Assembly: GCA_035626155.1 (NCBI GenBank)
Contig: DASPOF010000002.1
Location: 1-48,390, forward strand
DNA length: 48,390 bases
Source: DASPOF01 sp035626155
GTDB lineage: Bacteria > Desulfobacterota > Binatia > Binatales > Binataceae
Direction of reading: 5' to 3'
A program made the position numbers and the translations under genes. The notes under the pieces were generated by a model. The model did not search any database. It worked only from the letters and a program-made list of their open reading frames with translations, and was not told the DNA's origin. Positions 40,871 through 48,390 of the stretch are shown here, in pieces; position 1 is the first letter of the stretch; every line of letters begins with the position of its first letter.

Positions 40871-41233
40871 ATGGCGGTGAAACCCTCGCGCGATTTCTTT
40901 TCGGAGGGCATCGGCCTGTTCAACCAGGGCCGATACTTCGAGTGCCACGAAGTGTGGGAGGAAGCCTGGAAGCGCTCGCACGGGGCGGAGAAACGTTTCC
41001 TGCAAGGATTGATTCAAGCCGCGGTCGCGATTCTCCACGCCGAGCGTGGCAATCTGAAAGGCGCGGCATCGGTGTATGCCAAGGCTCGCGAGAAGCTCGA
41101 CGCGCTGCCCGCATCGCACTGCGGCATCGCACTGGGCGAGTTCCGCATCGCGCTGGATGAGTACTTTGATGCGGCGCTGAACGAAAAACCGCAGGCTCGG
41201 CGATCGCGTCCGAAATTGCGCCGCGCACGATGA
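40871..41233 (+). CDS. DUF309 family protein
   Basis: The 120-aa product matches DUF309, a small helical family of unknown function: EGIGLFNQGRYFECHEVWEEAWKR and EKRFLQGLIQAAVAILHAERG contain the conserved H-E-x-W and F-x-G-L-I-Q. ATG 40871 is chosen because the family motif begins about 12 residues later; the upstream start at 40817 adds a non-conserved segment. It is downstream of the CMD-like protein by 103 nt and converges with ssb. Confidence 0.78.
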   Translation: MAVKPSRDFFSEGIGLFNQGRYFECHEVWEEAWKRSHGAEKRFLQGLIQAAVAILHAERGNLKGAASVYAKAREKLDALPASHCGIALGEFRIALDEYFDAALNEKPQARRSRPKLRRAR

Positions 41234-41255
41234 GGCGCGACGCGCGAGGGGATCC

Positions 41256-41699
41256 TCAGAACGGGATGTCCTCGTCGTCCATCGGCGCGGTTTCCTCCCC
41301 GGCTCCCGCCTGCGCGCCCCCGCCGCCTTGACCGCCGCGATATTCCGCGGGCTCTTCGCCGACGCCGGCGCGGCCGCCGAGGAATTGGACCGTCTGCGCG
41401 ACGATCTCGGTCACGTAGCGCTTGCCGCCACCATCCTTGGCCTCATACGAGCGTGTGGAGATTCTTCCCTCGACGTACACTTGCCGGCCTTTCTTCAGAT
41501 ATTGGCCGCAAATCTCCGCCAGCTTGCCCCAGGTGATGATGTTGTGCCACTCGGTCCGTTCCTGCTTCTGCCCGCTCCGATCGGTGAAGGACTCCGTGGT
41601 TGCGACCGTGAAGTTGGTCTTGGCTTGTCCGGACGGCAGATGGCGCAGCTCCGGATCTCGGCCCAAATTTCCAACCAGTATCACCTTGTTTACCGACAT
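41256..41699 (-). CDS. ssb: Single-stranded DNA-binding protein
   Basis: SSB coats single-stranded DNA and recruits repair and replication proteins. The 147-aa protein has the OB fold (VNKVILVGNLGRDPELRHLP, RTEWHNIITWGKLAEICGQY, GRQVYVEGRISTRSYE) in residues 1-110. A Gly-rich linker is followed by the acidic tip DDEDIPF, which partners bind. GGAGG lies about 9 nt before ATG 41699. It is transcribed divergently from ftsK across about 150 bp. All features are normal for a replicative SSB. Confidence 0.95.
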   Translation of the reverse strand: MSVNKVILVGNLGRDPELRHLPSGQAKTNFTVATTESFTDRSGQKQERTEWHNIITWGKLAEICGQYLKKGRQVYVEGRISTRSYEAKDGGGKRYVTEIVAQTVQFLGGRAGVGEEPAEYRGGQGGGGAQAGAGEETAPMDDEDIPF

Positions 41700-41834
41700 C
41701 GATCACCGCCTCCGATGCGAAAGCTAGTCTCCGATCTTATTGGACGCAAGTAAGCAGCGGCGCGGCTTTCGACAGGGGCGCCGCGCCCGCCGCCGGCCGG
41801 CCAACCACGGCTTTCGGGCCGATCTGGCGCCCTA

Positions 41835-41840
41835 TATAAT
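41835..41840 (+). promoter_or_regulatory. Candidate -10 element for ftsK
   Basis: TATAAT within CCTATATAATCC is a consensus -10 hexamer in otherwise GC-rich DNA. It predicts a start of transcription near 41847, about 6 nt before GTG 41853 or 27 nt before ATG 41874. A convincing -35 is not visible, so confidence is limited. Confidence 0.4.
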
Positions 41841-41873
41841 CCGATCGGTGCGGTGGCAGGGCTGGCAAGGGTG

Positions 41874-44057
41874 ATGGCGGCAAGCACGTCCAAAGCCTCT
41901 GCGGATACTGCGGCGTTGGGCAGCCGCGATGGGGGCCGGATCGCGTGCGAGTTGGGCGCGCTCGCCCTTATCGCGATCGTTCTTTTTGCCGGCGTGAGCC
42001 TCGCCTGCCTCGACGCGGGCCGAGCGCCCAATTTGGGCGGTCCGGTCGGCGCGGCGATAGCCGAATCTCTTAGCTGGCTGCTTGGCTATCAGGCGTATGC
42101 CCTGATGGCGTTGGGGCTGGCGCTCGCCGGGCGCGTGTGGGCGCGCACGAGCCCGCCGGTGCTTGCGCGCGAAATCGGCGGCGGCGCGATCATGATGCTC
42201 GCGCTGGCGAGCGCGGGCGGCCTGTGGGATCTCGGCGAGCCGCGGCTCGGCGGCCTGGTCGGCCAGTCTGTCGCAAACCTCCTCGATGCCTGGCTCAACC
42301 TCGCGGGCGGGTACCTGTCGGTTGCTTTGGCGCTCGCATGCGGGGCCGCGCTGATGCTCAATCGCGCGCCGACCGCTCTGGTGGCCGAGCTCGCGCAGAA
42401 GATTCGTGCGGGGCGCTGGCGCGCGTCTGATGACGGCATCGAGGGCCGCCCGCGCATCGTCGAGCTGGACGATCCGATCGCCGATCCGATCCGCGCTCCA
42501 GGCTCCGATGGCGAACGGCTCAAGGTCAGGCGCCTCGATCTGCGCGATTCGCGCCGCACCCTTCAGTCCGCGCGCCCGCGCAGCCGGGGCTCATTCAAGC
42601 TTCCGCCTCCGTCGCTCCTCGACAGCCCTCCGGCCGAGCACACGCAGGTCGATGAGGAGGCGCTCGAGCGCAGCGCCCGCGTGCTCGAGCAGAAGCTCGC
42701 CGACTTCGGCGTCGAAGGGCGGGTCGTCGAGGTGCAACCAGGGCCGGTCGTCACGATGTACAAGTTCGAGCCCGGCTCGGGAATCAAGGTGAGCCAGATC
42801 GTGAATCTGGCCGACGACCTCTCGATGGCGCTGCGCGCGCAGGCGGTGCGCATCCTGGCGCCGGTGCCGGGCGAGGCGGTCGTTGGGATCGAGGTCCCCA
42901 ATCGCAAGCGCGAGCGGGTCTATTTGCGCGAGATTCTGGAGGCCGAGGAGTTCTCCGCCGCGGGCAGCCAGCTCGCGATCGCGCTCGGCAAGGACATCGC
43001 GGGGCGGCCGGTCGCCGCGGACCTTGCCCGGATGCCTCATCTGCTCATCGCGGGCGCGACCGGCACGGGCAAGTCGATTTCGATCCACACGATGATCGCA
43101 TCGATCCTGTTCAACGCGACCGCCGACGATCTGAGGTTCATCCTGATCGACCCCAAGATGCTCGAGCTGTCGGTCTACGAGGGCATCCCACATCTGCTCG
43201 TGCCGGTGGTCGTCGATCCGGAGAAGGCGGCCTCGGTGCTGCTGTGGGCGACGCAGGAGATGGAACTCAGGTACATGATGATGCGCGAGATGGGCGTGCG
43301 GAACATCGACAGCTACAATCGCGCGTTGGCTTCTGGAGCGCCCGTTGTCCAGCTCAGGCTGCCGGAGGCGGCCGAGGGCGCCGCCGCCCCGCCAATCGAG
43401 CATCGCAAGCTCCCCAAGATCGTGATCGTGATCGATGAACTCGCCGATCTCCTGTTCAACGAGGGCAAGACGGTCGAGCGCGATATCACCCGGCTGGCGC
43501 AGAAGGCGCGCGCCGCAGGGATTCATCTCATCCTGGCGACTCAGCGCCCATCGGTGGATGTGATCACCGGCCTGATCAAGGCGAACCTGCCGGCGCGAAT
43601 TTCATTCCAGGTCACCTCGCGGGTCGATTCGCGCACGATTCTCGACTCGATCGGCGCCGAACGGCTGCTCGGCGCGGGCGACATGTTGTTCATGCCGCCC
43701 GGAAGCGCGAAGCTTCGCCGCCTCCACGGCCCGTACGTTTCCGAGCCCGAGATTCGCCGCCTCACCGAGTTCCTGCGCGCTCAGGGCGCGCCCGAGTATC
43801 GGATGGAAATCCTCGAGACCGCGCTTGCGGCCAGCGAGGAGGGCGGGCCAGGCGGCGACGAACGCGACGAGATGTACGACGAGGCGGTCCGGATCGTGAT
43901 GGAGACCAACCAGGCGTCCGTCTCGATGATCCAGCGCCGGCTGCGGATCGGGTACAACCGCGCCGCCAGGATGGTCGAGATGATGGAACGGGAAGGAATC
44001 GTGATGCCTGCCGACGGCGCCAAGCCGCGCGAGGTGCGCCTGCGAAGCGTGCGGTGA
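41874..44057 (+). CDS. ftsK: DNA translocase FtsK
   Basis: FtsK pumps DNA at the division septum and drives chromosome dimer resolution. The 727-aa protein has about four N-terminal membrane segments (residues about 20-150), a short linker, and the motor: beta-like region (QPGPVVTMYKFEPGSGIKVSQ), Walker A GATGTGKS (394-401), Walker B IVIDELADLL, and ATQRPSVDVITGLIKANLPARI. The C-terminal winged-helix gamma domain (DEAVRIVMETNQASVSMIQR) reads KOPS-type sites. It is shorter than E. coli FtsK (1329 aa) because the linker is short, as in many bacteria. ATG 41874 is one start; GTG 41853 is possible. Confidence 0.94.
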   Translation: MAASTSKASADTAALGSRDGGRIACELGALALIAIVLFAGVSLACLDAGRAPNLGGPVGAAIAESLSWLLGYQAYALMALGLALAGRVWARTSPPVLAREIGGGAIMMLALASAGGLWDLGEPRLGGLVGQSVANLLDAWLNLAGGYLSVALALACGAALMLNRAPTALVAELAQKIRAGRWRASDDGIEGRPRIVELDDPIADPIRAPGSDGERLKVRRLDLRDSRRTLQSARPRSRGSFKLPPPSLLDSPPAEHTQVDEEALERSARVLEQKLADFGVEGRVVEVQPGPVVTMYKFEPGSGIKVSQIVNLADDLSMALRAQAVRILAPVPGEAVVGIEVPNRKRERVYLREILEAEEFSAAGSQLAIALGKDIAGRPVAADLARMPHLLIAGATGTGKSISIHTMIASILFNATADDLRFILIDPKMLELSVYEGIPHLLVPVVVDPEKAASVLLWATQEMELRYMMMREMGVRNIDSYNRALASGAPVVQLRLPEAAEGAAAPPIEHRKLPKIVIVIDELADLLFNEGKTVERDITRLAQKARAAGIHLILATQRPSVDVITGLIKANLPARISFQVTSRVDSRTILDSIGAERLLGAGDMLFMPPGSAKLRRLHGPYVSEPEIRRLTEFLRAQGAPEYRMEILETALAASEEGGPGGDERDEMYDEAVRIVMETNQASVSMIQRRLRIGYNRAARMVEMMEREGIVMPADGAKPREVRLRSVR

Positions 44058-44121
44058 AATCTTGCAGATTGAAGCTCCCCATCGCAGCCATCGTCCAAAT
44101 TTTAAGGTGAGCTGCGCGCTG

Positions 44122-44847
44122 ATGGCTGAGAGTTTTCGCATAGCTGCCGGTTTGCTGGCCGCGGCGCTCGCCGCGGCGCCAATCGCGCTTCGGGCCGAGA
44201 CTGGTTCACCGGCATCGGCCGCCGCATCACCCGCGCCGGCAAGGGCTGGCGCGTCGCGGGCCTCGAAGGACCTGAACAAAGTGCTCGACGGATTGCAGCG
44301 CCATTATCAGGCGACCAACGCCTACAGCGCGAAATTCGACGAGAAGATCACTGCGGTGGGAGCGCCGCCGCGCGCGCGCCAGGGGACCGTCTATTTCAAG
44401 AAGCCCGGCAGGATGCGATGGGAGTTCAAGGCGCCCGCCGAGGAGCTGATTCTTAGCGACGGCAAGAACCTGTATAATTACGATCCTGGGCTGAACCAGG
44501 TGCTCGAGACTCCGCTCGAGCAGGCGTTACGAGCGCCTGGAGCAACCGAGTTCCTGCTCGGAGTCGGGAACCTCAAACGCGATTTTGACGCTACGGCGCC
44601 GGCCGCAACGCCGGCTGATGGCCAGGTGCACGTCGCTCTGAAGCCGAAGCAGGGCGGCTATGCGATCGAGCTTGGGCTCGATCCGGCGAAATACGATATC
44701 CGGTCGCTGAGGCTCATCGATCAACTGGGCAACGTGACGGCGATACAGTTTAATGAAGTGAACGACACGGTCGATTTGGCGGACTCGCTATTCACTTTTA
44801 CGCCGCCGCCGGGCGCCGACATCGTGCGCTCTACCCCGCCCCAGTAG
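44122..44847 (+). CDS. lolA: Outer-membrane lipoprotein carrier protein LolA
   Basis: LolA ferries lipoproteins across the periplasm from LolCDE to LolB. The 241-aa precursor has a signal peptide (AAGLLAAALAAAPIALRA) and an Ala/Ser-rich spacer. The LolA fold runs from KVLDGLQRHYQATNAYSAKF through GTVYFKKPGRMRWEF (the conserved PGRMRWEF block) to LILSDGKNLYNYDPGLNQV. The start at ATG 44122 has AAGGTGAG upstream. The ftsK-lolA pairing, with 64 bp between them, is a common gene order. It is probably cotranscribed with rimO. Confidence 0.9.
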   Translation: MAESFRIAAGLLAAALAAAPIALRAETGSPASAAASPAPARAGASRASKDLNKVLDGLQRHYQATNAYSAKFDEKITAVGAPPRARQGTVYFKKPGRMRWEFKAPAEELILSDGKNLYNYDPGLNQVLETPLEQALRAPGATEFLLGVGNLKRDFDATAPAATPADGQVHVALKPKQGGYAIELGLDPAKYDIRSLRLIDQLGNVTAIQFNEVNDTVDLADSLFTFTPPPGADIVRSTPPQ

Positions 44848-44942
44848 CGGGCGAGCGCTCCCAAGCGGGTTTTTTGATCCCCGATTGCGTCACTTGTGCG
44901 AGGCGAGTAGAAATAACTGCCTTCGTAATCCTTCAAGACGTC

Positions 44943-46286
44943 ATGGAAAAGGTTCACCTCACGAGTCTCGGATGTCCCAAGAACCTCGGCGATAGCGAGT
45001 TGATTCTGGGGGCGCTGACCGGGGCGGGCTTCGAGATCACGCTCGATCCCGGGCAGGCGCAGGTGCTCGTGGTGAACACGTGCGCGTTCATCGAGGCGGC
45101 CAGGAAGGAATCGATCGACGCGATCCTCGATGCGGTCGAGGTCAAGAACCGGCTTGGCGGCGTGCGGGTCGTGGTTGCCGGATGTCTCTCGCAGCGTTAC
45201 GGAGCGGAGCTGAAAGAGATGCTGCCCGAGGTCGATGTGTTCGTCGGCACCGGGAACTTCCTCGACCTGCCGGAGCTGCTCAGGCGGACCGAGTCTCCCG
45301 AGGTGCGCGCGGTGCCGTACCCGGGCGCAGCGCATCTGCTCCCGGCCGCATCGATGCCGCGCGTAAGGACCGGGGACTTCTTCTCGGCCTACCTGAAGGT
45401 TTCGGAAGGGTGCAATCGCCGCTGCGCCTTCTGCATCATCCCGCGGATTCGCGGCGCGCAGGAGAGCCGCGCGGTTGCCGACCTGGTAGCGGAGGCGCAC
45501 GCGCTGGCCGCGCAGGGAGTGCGCGAGCTGAACCTTATCGCGCAGGATCTGACCGCCTACGGCCGCGATTTGTCGCCGCAGACTTCGCTTACGGCATTGC
45601 TGCGCGCGCTGGCCGCGGTCGAGGGCATCCGCTGGATACGGCTGCTGTACTGCTACCCGAGCTTCATCACCGGCGACCTGCTCGACGCGATCGCGGAGCT
45701 GCCCAACGTAGTGAAGTACATCGATATGCCCTTGCAGCACGCCGATGACGCGATTTTGCGCGCGATGCGCCGGGAGCGGTCGGGCGCGGCGCTCAGGCGG
45801 CTGCTCGATCGGATCCGCGAGCGCATCCCATCGGTGACGCTCCGCACGTCGTTCATCGTGGGATTTCCGGGCGAGACCGATGCGGCATTTCGCAAGCTGG
45901 CCGATTTCGTGCGCGACGTGGAATTCGATCGCGTCGGGGTGTTCACCTATTCGCGCGAGGAGAACACCGCCGCCTACGACATGTCCGGCCAGGTGCCCGA
46001 GCGCGTCAAACGTGCTCGGCGCGCCGAGCTGATGGAGGCGCAGGCGGGGATTTCACTCAGAAAAAATCGCGAGCTCGTCGGCCGCGACATGGAAGTCCTG
46101 GTAGAGGGTCCGATGCCCGGCCGCGCCGCGCGGCTGCGCGGGCGAACGACCGGGCAAGCGCCCGAAATCGACGGCGCCGTGTTCTTGAAAGGCGAGGCGG
46201 CGGCGGGCGAGTTCGTGCGGGCAACCGTCGAGAAGGCCCTCAGCTACGACCTCCATGCGCGGGTGACCGAGATGGCCGCATGTTAA
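44943..46286 (+). CDS. rimO: Ribosomal protein S12 methylthiotransferase RimO
   Basis: RimO attaches a methylthio group to Asp89 of ribosomal protein S12 using two [4Fe-4S] clusters. The 447-aa protein has the N-terminal UPF0004 cysteines C11, C47 and C81 (SLGCPKN, NTCAFIE, AGCLSQR). The radical-SAM motif is CNRRCAFC (C157, C161, C164), and a C-terminal TRAM domain follows (about 375-440). SLGCPKNLGDSE and IPRIRGAQESR are typical of RimO rather than MiaB. ATG 44943 is chosen since the conserved start MEKVHLTSLGCPKN begins there. It precedes the DksA-like gene by 22 nt. Confidence 0.94.
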   Translation: MEKVHLTSLGCPKNLGDSELILGALTGAGFEITLDPGQAQVLVVNTCAFIEAARKESIDAILDAVEVKNRLGGVRVVVAGCLSQRYGAELKEMLPEVDVFVGTGNFLDLPELLRRTESPEVRAVPYPGAAHLLPAASMPRVRTGDFFSAYLKVSEGCNRRCAFCIIPRIRGAQESRAVADLVAEAHALAAQGVRELNLIAQDLTAYGRDLSPQTSLTALLRALAAVEGIRWIRLLYCYPSFITGDLLDAIAELPNVVKYIDMPLQHADDAILRAMRRERSGAALRRLLDRIRERIPSVTLRTSFIVGFPGETDAAFRKLADFVRDVEFDRVGVFTYSREENTAAYDMSGQVPERVKRARRAELMEAQAGISLRKNRELVGRDMEVLVEGPMPGRAARLRGRTTGQAPEIDGAVFLKGEAAAGEFVRATVEKALSYDLHARVTEMAAC

Positions 46287-46308
46287 TCTGAAAGAGGAAT
46301 CGCGAGTT

Positions 46309-46758
46309 ATGGCGAAGAAACCAGCCGCGAATAGAAAAAAATTCCTGGCCTCGGTGCGCGAAAATCTCGCGGACATGAAGGCCAAGCTCCTGAGCGAGAT
46401 CGACTCAGAGCTCAAAGCCGAACGCGAGGGTAACAAGGACGAGGGCATGGATACCTATGACCTCGCATCCGAGGAGCGCGACCGCGAAATCAACTTCATC
46501 CTTTCCGATCGCGAACGGATGAAGATAAAACAGATCGATGACGCCCTCGAGCGCATCGAGGACCAGACCTACGGCGTGTGCGAGTCGTGCGGCCTTGAGA
46601 TCGCCGAGGAGCGGTTGAAGGCGATGCCGTTTACGCGGCTGTGCCGCGATTGCCAGCAGGACCAGGAACGCGAGGCGAAGTCGCAGCGCCGCTCCGACGA
46701 TGAGCGCAACACGTATCGCAAACTCGGCTCTACCGACATCGACGAAGAGAACATTTAG
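46309..46758 (+). CDS. dksA: DksA/TraR C4-type zinc-finger protein
   Basis: DksA-family proteins insert a coiled coil into the RNA polymerase secondary channel and act with ppGpp. The 149-aa protein has a coiled-coil N-terminal half (about 10-85) with acidic tip region DTYDLASEERDREI. A zinc finger follows, with C91, C94, C112 and C115 (YGVCESCG and RLCRDC). All four cysteines are present. AGAGGA lies before ATG 46309. Small relatives of DksA exist (TraR, YbiI), but length and coiled coil fit DksA best. Confidence 0.88.
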   Translation: MAKKPAANRKKFLASVRENLADMKAKLLSEIDSELKAEREGNKDEGMDTYDLASEERDREINFILSDRERMKIKQIDDALERIEDQTYGVCESCGLEIAEERLKAMPFTRLCRDCQQDQEREAKSQRRSDDERNTYRKLGSTDIDEENI

Positions 46759-46960
46759 GGCGAGGCGCGGCGAACTCTCGCCGAGCCGCCAGCGCGGCCA
46801 CGGCCAACTGACAATCAAAGCCCGCAGTAGCGCAACTGCGCGCCCGCTGCGGCGCGGGCAAGCATTGTCTGCCGAGGTCGCGACACATAGCATTCATTGA
46901 GCGAGTTGCTTCGGCCGCACTGAACCAACGGTCCGGCTCGGCAATCCGTTTTGCGACCGA

Positions 46961-47869
46961 ATGAGGATATTCACACAGTTCGAGGCTGAGGAGGGTGCCG
47001 AGCCCGCCCGCGAGCAGGAGTTAGTCCGGGAGAACCTTTCCCAGGTGCGCGCAATCGTCGCGATCGCGAGCGCGAAGGGAGGGGTGGGCAAGAGCGTTCT
47101 TGCCGTGAACCTCTCGGTTGCGCTCGCATTGATGGGCCGCAAGGTCGGGATCGTGGATGCGGATCTCAATGCGCCGAGCGTCGTGGCGATGCTTGGGATG
47201 AAGCCGGGATGGCGCTACCCACTGGTCGAGGGCATCGAGCCCGCCGCGGGCCCGTTTGGAATCCGCGTGGTCGCGAGCGACCTCCTGCCCGGCGGCGAGC
47301 CGGCCCCGATTACGTTTTTCGGCGATGATTACGCACCGGCGTCCACCAACCACGTCGCGCCCGCAGAGATCGGACTTGCCAAGGCGATGCGCGCGATGCT
47401 CGGGCAGGCGCGCCTGGGCGCGCTCGATTTTCTCATCATCGATCTCGCGCCCGGCCTCGACCAGCTCTACGAAATCGCAAAGACGGCCGAGCCTGATGCG
47501 ATCATCCTGGTGAGTCATCCCTCCGCGCTGGCGGTGCAAGCGGCGCGTCACGCGATCGAGTTGGCCGCCAGCTTTGGAGCGCCGGTGACCGGCATCGTCG
47601 AAAACATGGTTGGCTTCAATTGCGACAACTGCCGCTCCGTACGCCCGCTGCTGCCCGAGGGCGAGATGCAGGGGCTCGCACGGACGTACTATGTGCCGAT
47701 TCTGGGGCGGCTGCCATTCGATCCGCGCGCCGCACAGGGCGCCGACCGCGGCGTCCCGTTTGTCCGCGAGGATCCCGACTCGCCTTTCAGCAAGATAATC
47801 GTAGAGATTGCGCAGAGTCTCGACCGCACGCTTGCCGCCCGCGCTCGGCAAACGCAATCGCAGATCTAA
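46961..47869 (+). CDS. Mrp/NBP35-like P-loop ATPase (ParA/MinD superfamily)
   Basis: This 302-aa MinD-fold ATPase has the deviant Walker A KGGVGKS (39-45), DADLNAPSV (switch I) and FLIIDLAPGLD (Walker B). The motif CDNC (C221, C224) within ENMVGFNCDNC resembles the iron-sulfur scaffold motif of Mrp/ApbC/NBP35. It lacks the N-terminal MIP18/DUF59 domain of many Mrp proteins. It probably loads or carries Fe-S clusters; partitioning-type ParA is less likely given the Cys pair. It stands apart from dksA by 202 bp and converges on the last gene. Confidence 0.82.
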   Translation: MRIFTQFEAEEGAEPAREQELVRENLSQVRAIVAIASAKGGVGKSVLAVNLSVALALMGRKVGIVDADLNAPSVVAMLGMKPGWRYPLVEGIEPAAGPFGIRVVASDLLPGGEPAPITFFGDDYAPASTNHVAPAEIGLAKAMRAMLGQARLGALDFLIIDLAPGLDQLYEIAKTAEPDAIILVSHPSALAVQAARHAIELAASFGAPVTGIVENMVGFNCDNCRSVRPLLPEGEMQGLARTYYVPILGRLPFDPRAAQGADRGVPFVREDPDSPFSKIIVEIAQSLDRTLAARARQTQSQI

Positions 47870-47881
47870 GCCGCGATCGGT

Positions 47882-48390
47882 TCAATCGAGATCGGAATCG
47901 TCCGGGTCAGCCGGAGCGGCCGCGCCGCCTGCGTCGATACGCCGCGAGTATTCGAACATCCCCGCTCCCTCGCGTTCGCCCAGGCTAAATCTGGCGAATC
48001 CCAGGCAAGTATAAATACGGCTTAGATTTGGTCCGGGACGCGAGAGCGGGACGTAGGCGGCGACTTGGCCGGTGATCGGCGTTACTTTTCCATCGGCCGC
48101 CGAGATGCCCGCGGCGATGCGGTCAGGCGGCTCATCCACCGCCGGCGTTTCGATTTCGAGCGCGTCGAGTTCGCCGGTCATCCATCCGTGACGATCGAGC
48201 AGGCGAGCGTCGCGATAGTCCGCGGCGCCATCGTCGATTACGGTGCGCAGTTCGAGAGCCGACGGTGGCGCGCCGTCGCTGAACGAGGCCCAAATCATCC
48301 GCCGCGCGCGAAACCCCTGCGGGCCAAGACCGGTGAATGACATCCCGACGCGGGCCGCTGCCCGGATCGGGTGGGTGACGCCTCCGATCG
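47882..48390 (-). CDS. Unrecognised protein, C-terminal portion (5' end beyond window)
   Basis: The minus-strand frame is open from the window edge to a stop at 47882-47884. The ATG at 48343 is therefore probably internal: the upstream codons (IGGVTHPIRAAARVG) read as protein. About 168 residues are visible, with DARLLDRHGWMTGELDALEIET and PITGQVAAYVPLSRPG as protein-like segments and an acidic end (PADPDDSDLD). I do not recognise a family, and no signal peptide or active-site motif can be judged from this part. Confidence 0.6.
   Translation of the reverse strand, partial: IGGVTHPIRAAARVGMSFTGLGPQGFRARRMIWASFSDGAPPSALELRTVIDDGAADYRDARLLDRHGWMTGELDALEIETPAVDEPPDRIAAGISAADGKVTPITGQVAAYVPLSRPGPNLSRIYTCLGFARFSLGEREGAGMFEYSRRIDAGGAAAPADPDDSDLD

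Noticed and set aside
1..48390. tRNA, rRNA or riboswitch genes
   Set aside because: No cloverleaf-type TTCGA arm with CCA-end spacing, rRNA-like block or conserved aptamer was recognised by eye. A covariance-model scan would be the decisive test; its absence here is not proof.

Overview
The window is GC-rich, densely packed chromosomal DNA from what looks like an uncultured Gram-negative bacterium. Gram-negative envelope biology is indicated by LolA, an EmrA-type adaptor, a lipoprotein with a lipobox, and many Sec signal peptides. The combination of a coenzyme F420 operon, an ImuA-ImuB-DnaE2 mutasome, nuoB-nuoF-nuoG and two DUF1329 proteins fits soil lineages such as Binatota (Desulfobacterota_B) or neighbouring deltaproteobacteria-like groups. 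That placement is inference from gene content; no rRNA or ribosomal-protein marker is present.

Layout. 1-477: tail of a membrane protein, then a repeat-rich spacer. 478-6170 (minus): mutagenic translesion cassette imuA-imuB-dnaE2; dnaE2 carries an in-frame palindromic repeat. 6205-7045: relB/relE toxin-antitoxin pair among copies of another palindromic repeat. 7108-12367 (minus): long-chain prenyl diphosphate synthase and the tightly overlapping F420 operon cofG-cofH-cofD-cofE. 12515-14187: zinc alcohol dehydrogenase, a small secreted protein and a doubtful mini-ORF. 14268-17735: complex I genes nuoB-nuoF-nuoG without the other subunits. 17767-20476: HPt protein, DUF1329 protein and a degenerate receiver protein. 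20572-27996: a full-length Lhr helicase and aconitase. 28081-31314: small secreted protein, an APH-fold phosphotransferase next to an EmrA-like adaptor, and a tiny His-rich secreted peptide. 31473-38296: a cluster of exported proteins (lipoprotein, DUF4382-like carbohydrate/adhesin-type protein, membrane VWA-FHA protein, second DUF1329, small secreted protein). 38477-41233: ilvB without ilvN, an AhpD-like protein and DUF309. 41256-46758: ssb, ftsK-lolA-rimO-dksA. 46961-48390: Mrp/NBP35-like ATPase and the 3' part of an unrecognised gene.

Functionally, the best-supported systems are mutagenic DNA repair, F420 biosynthesis (FO formation by CofG/CofH, phospholactyl transfer by CofD, glutamylation by CofE; CofC is not here) and part of the NADH module of complex I. 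The least explained part is the exported/signalling set around the two DUF1329 genes: HPt plus pseudo-receiver beside copy 1, and VWA-FHA plus a secreted DUF4382/lipoprotein pair beside copy 2. No tRNA, rRNA, CRISPR array or transposase gene was found. Repeats are abundant and of several families.
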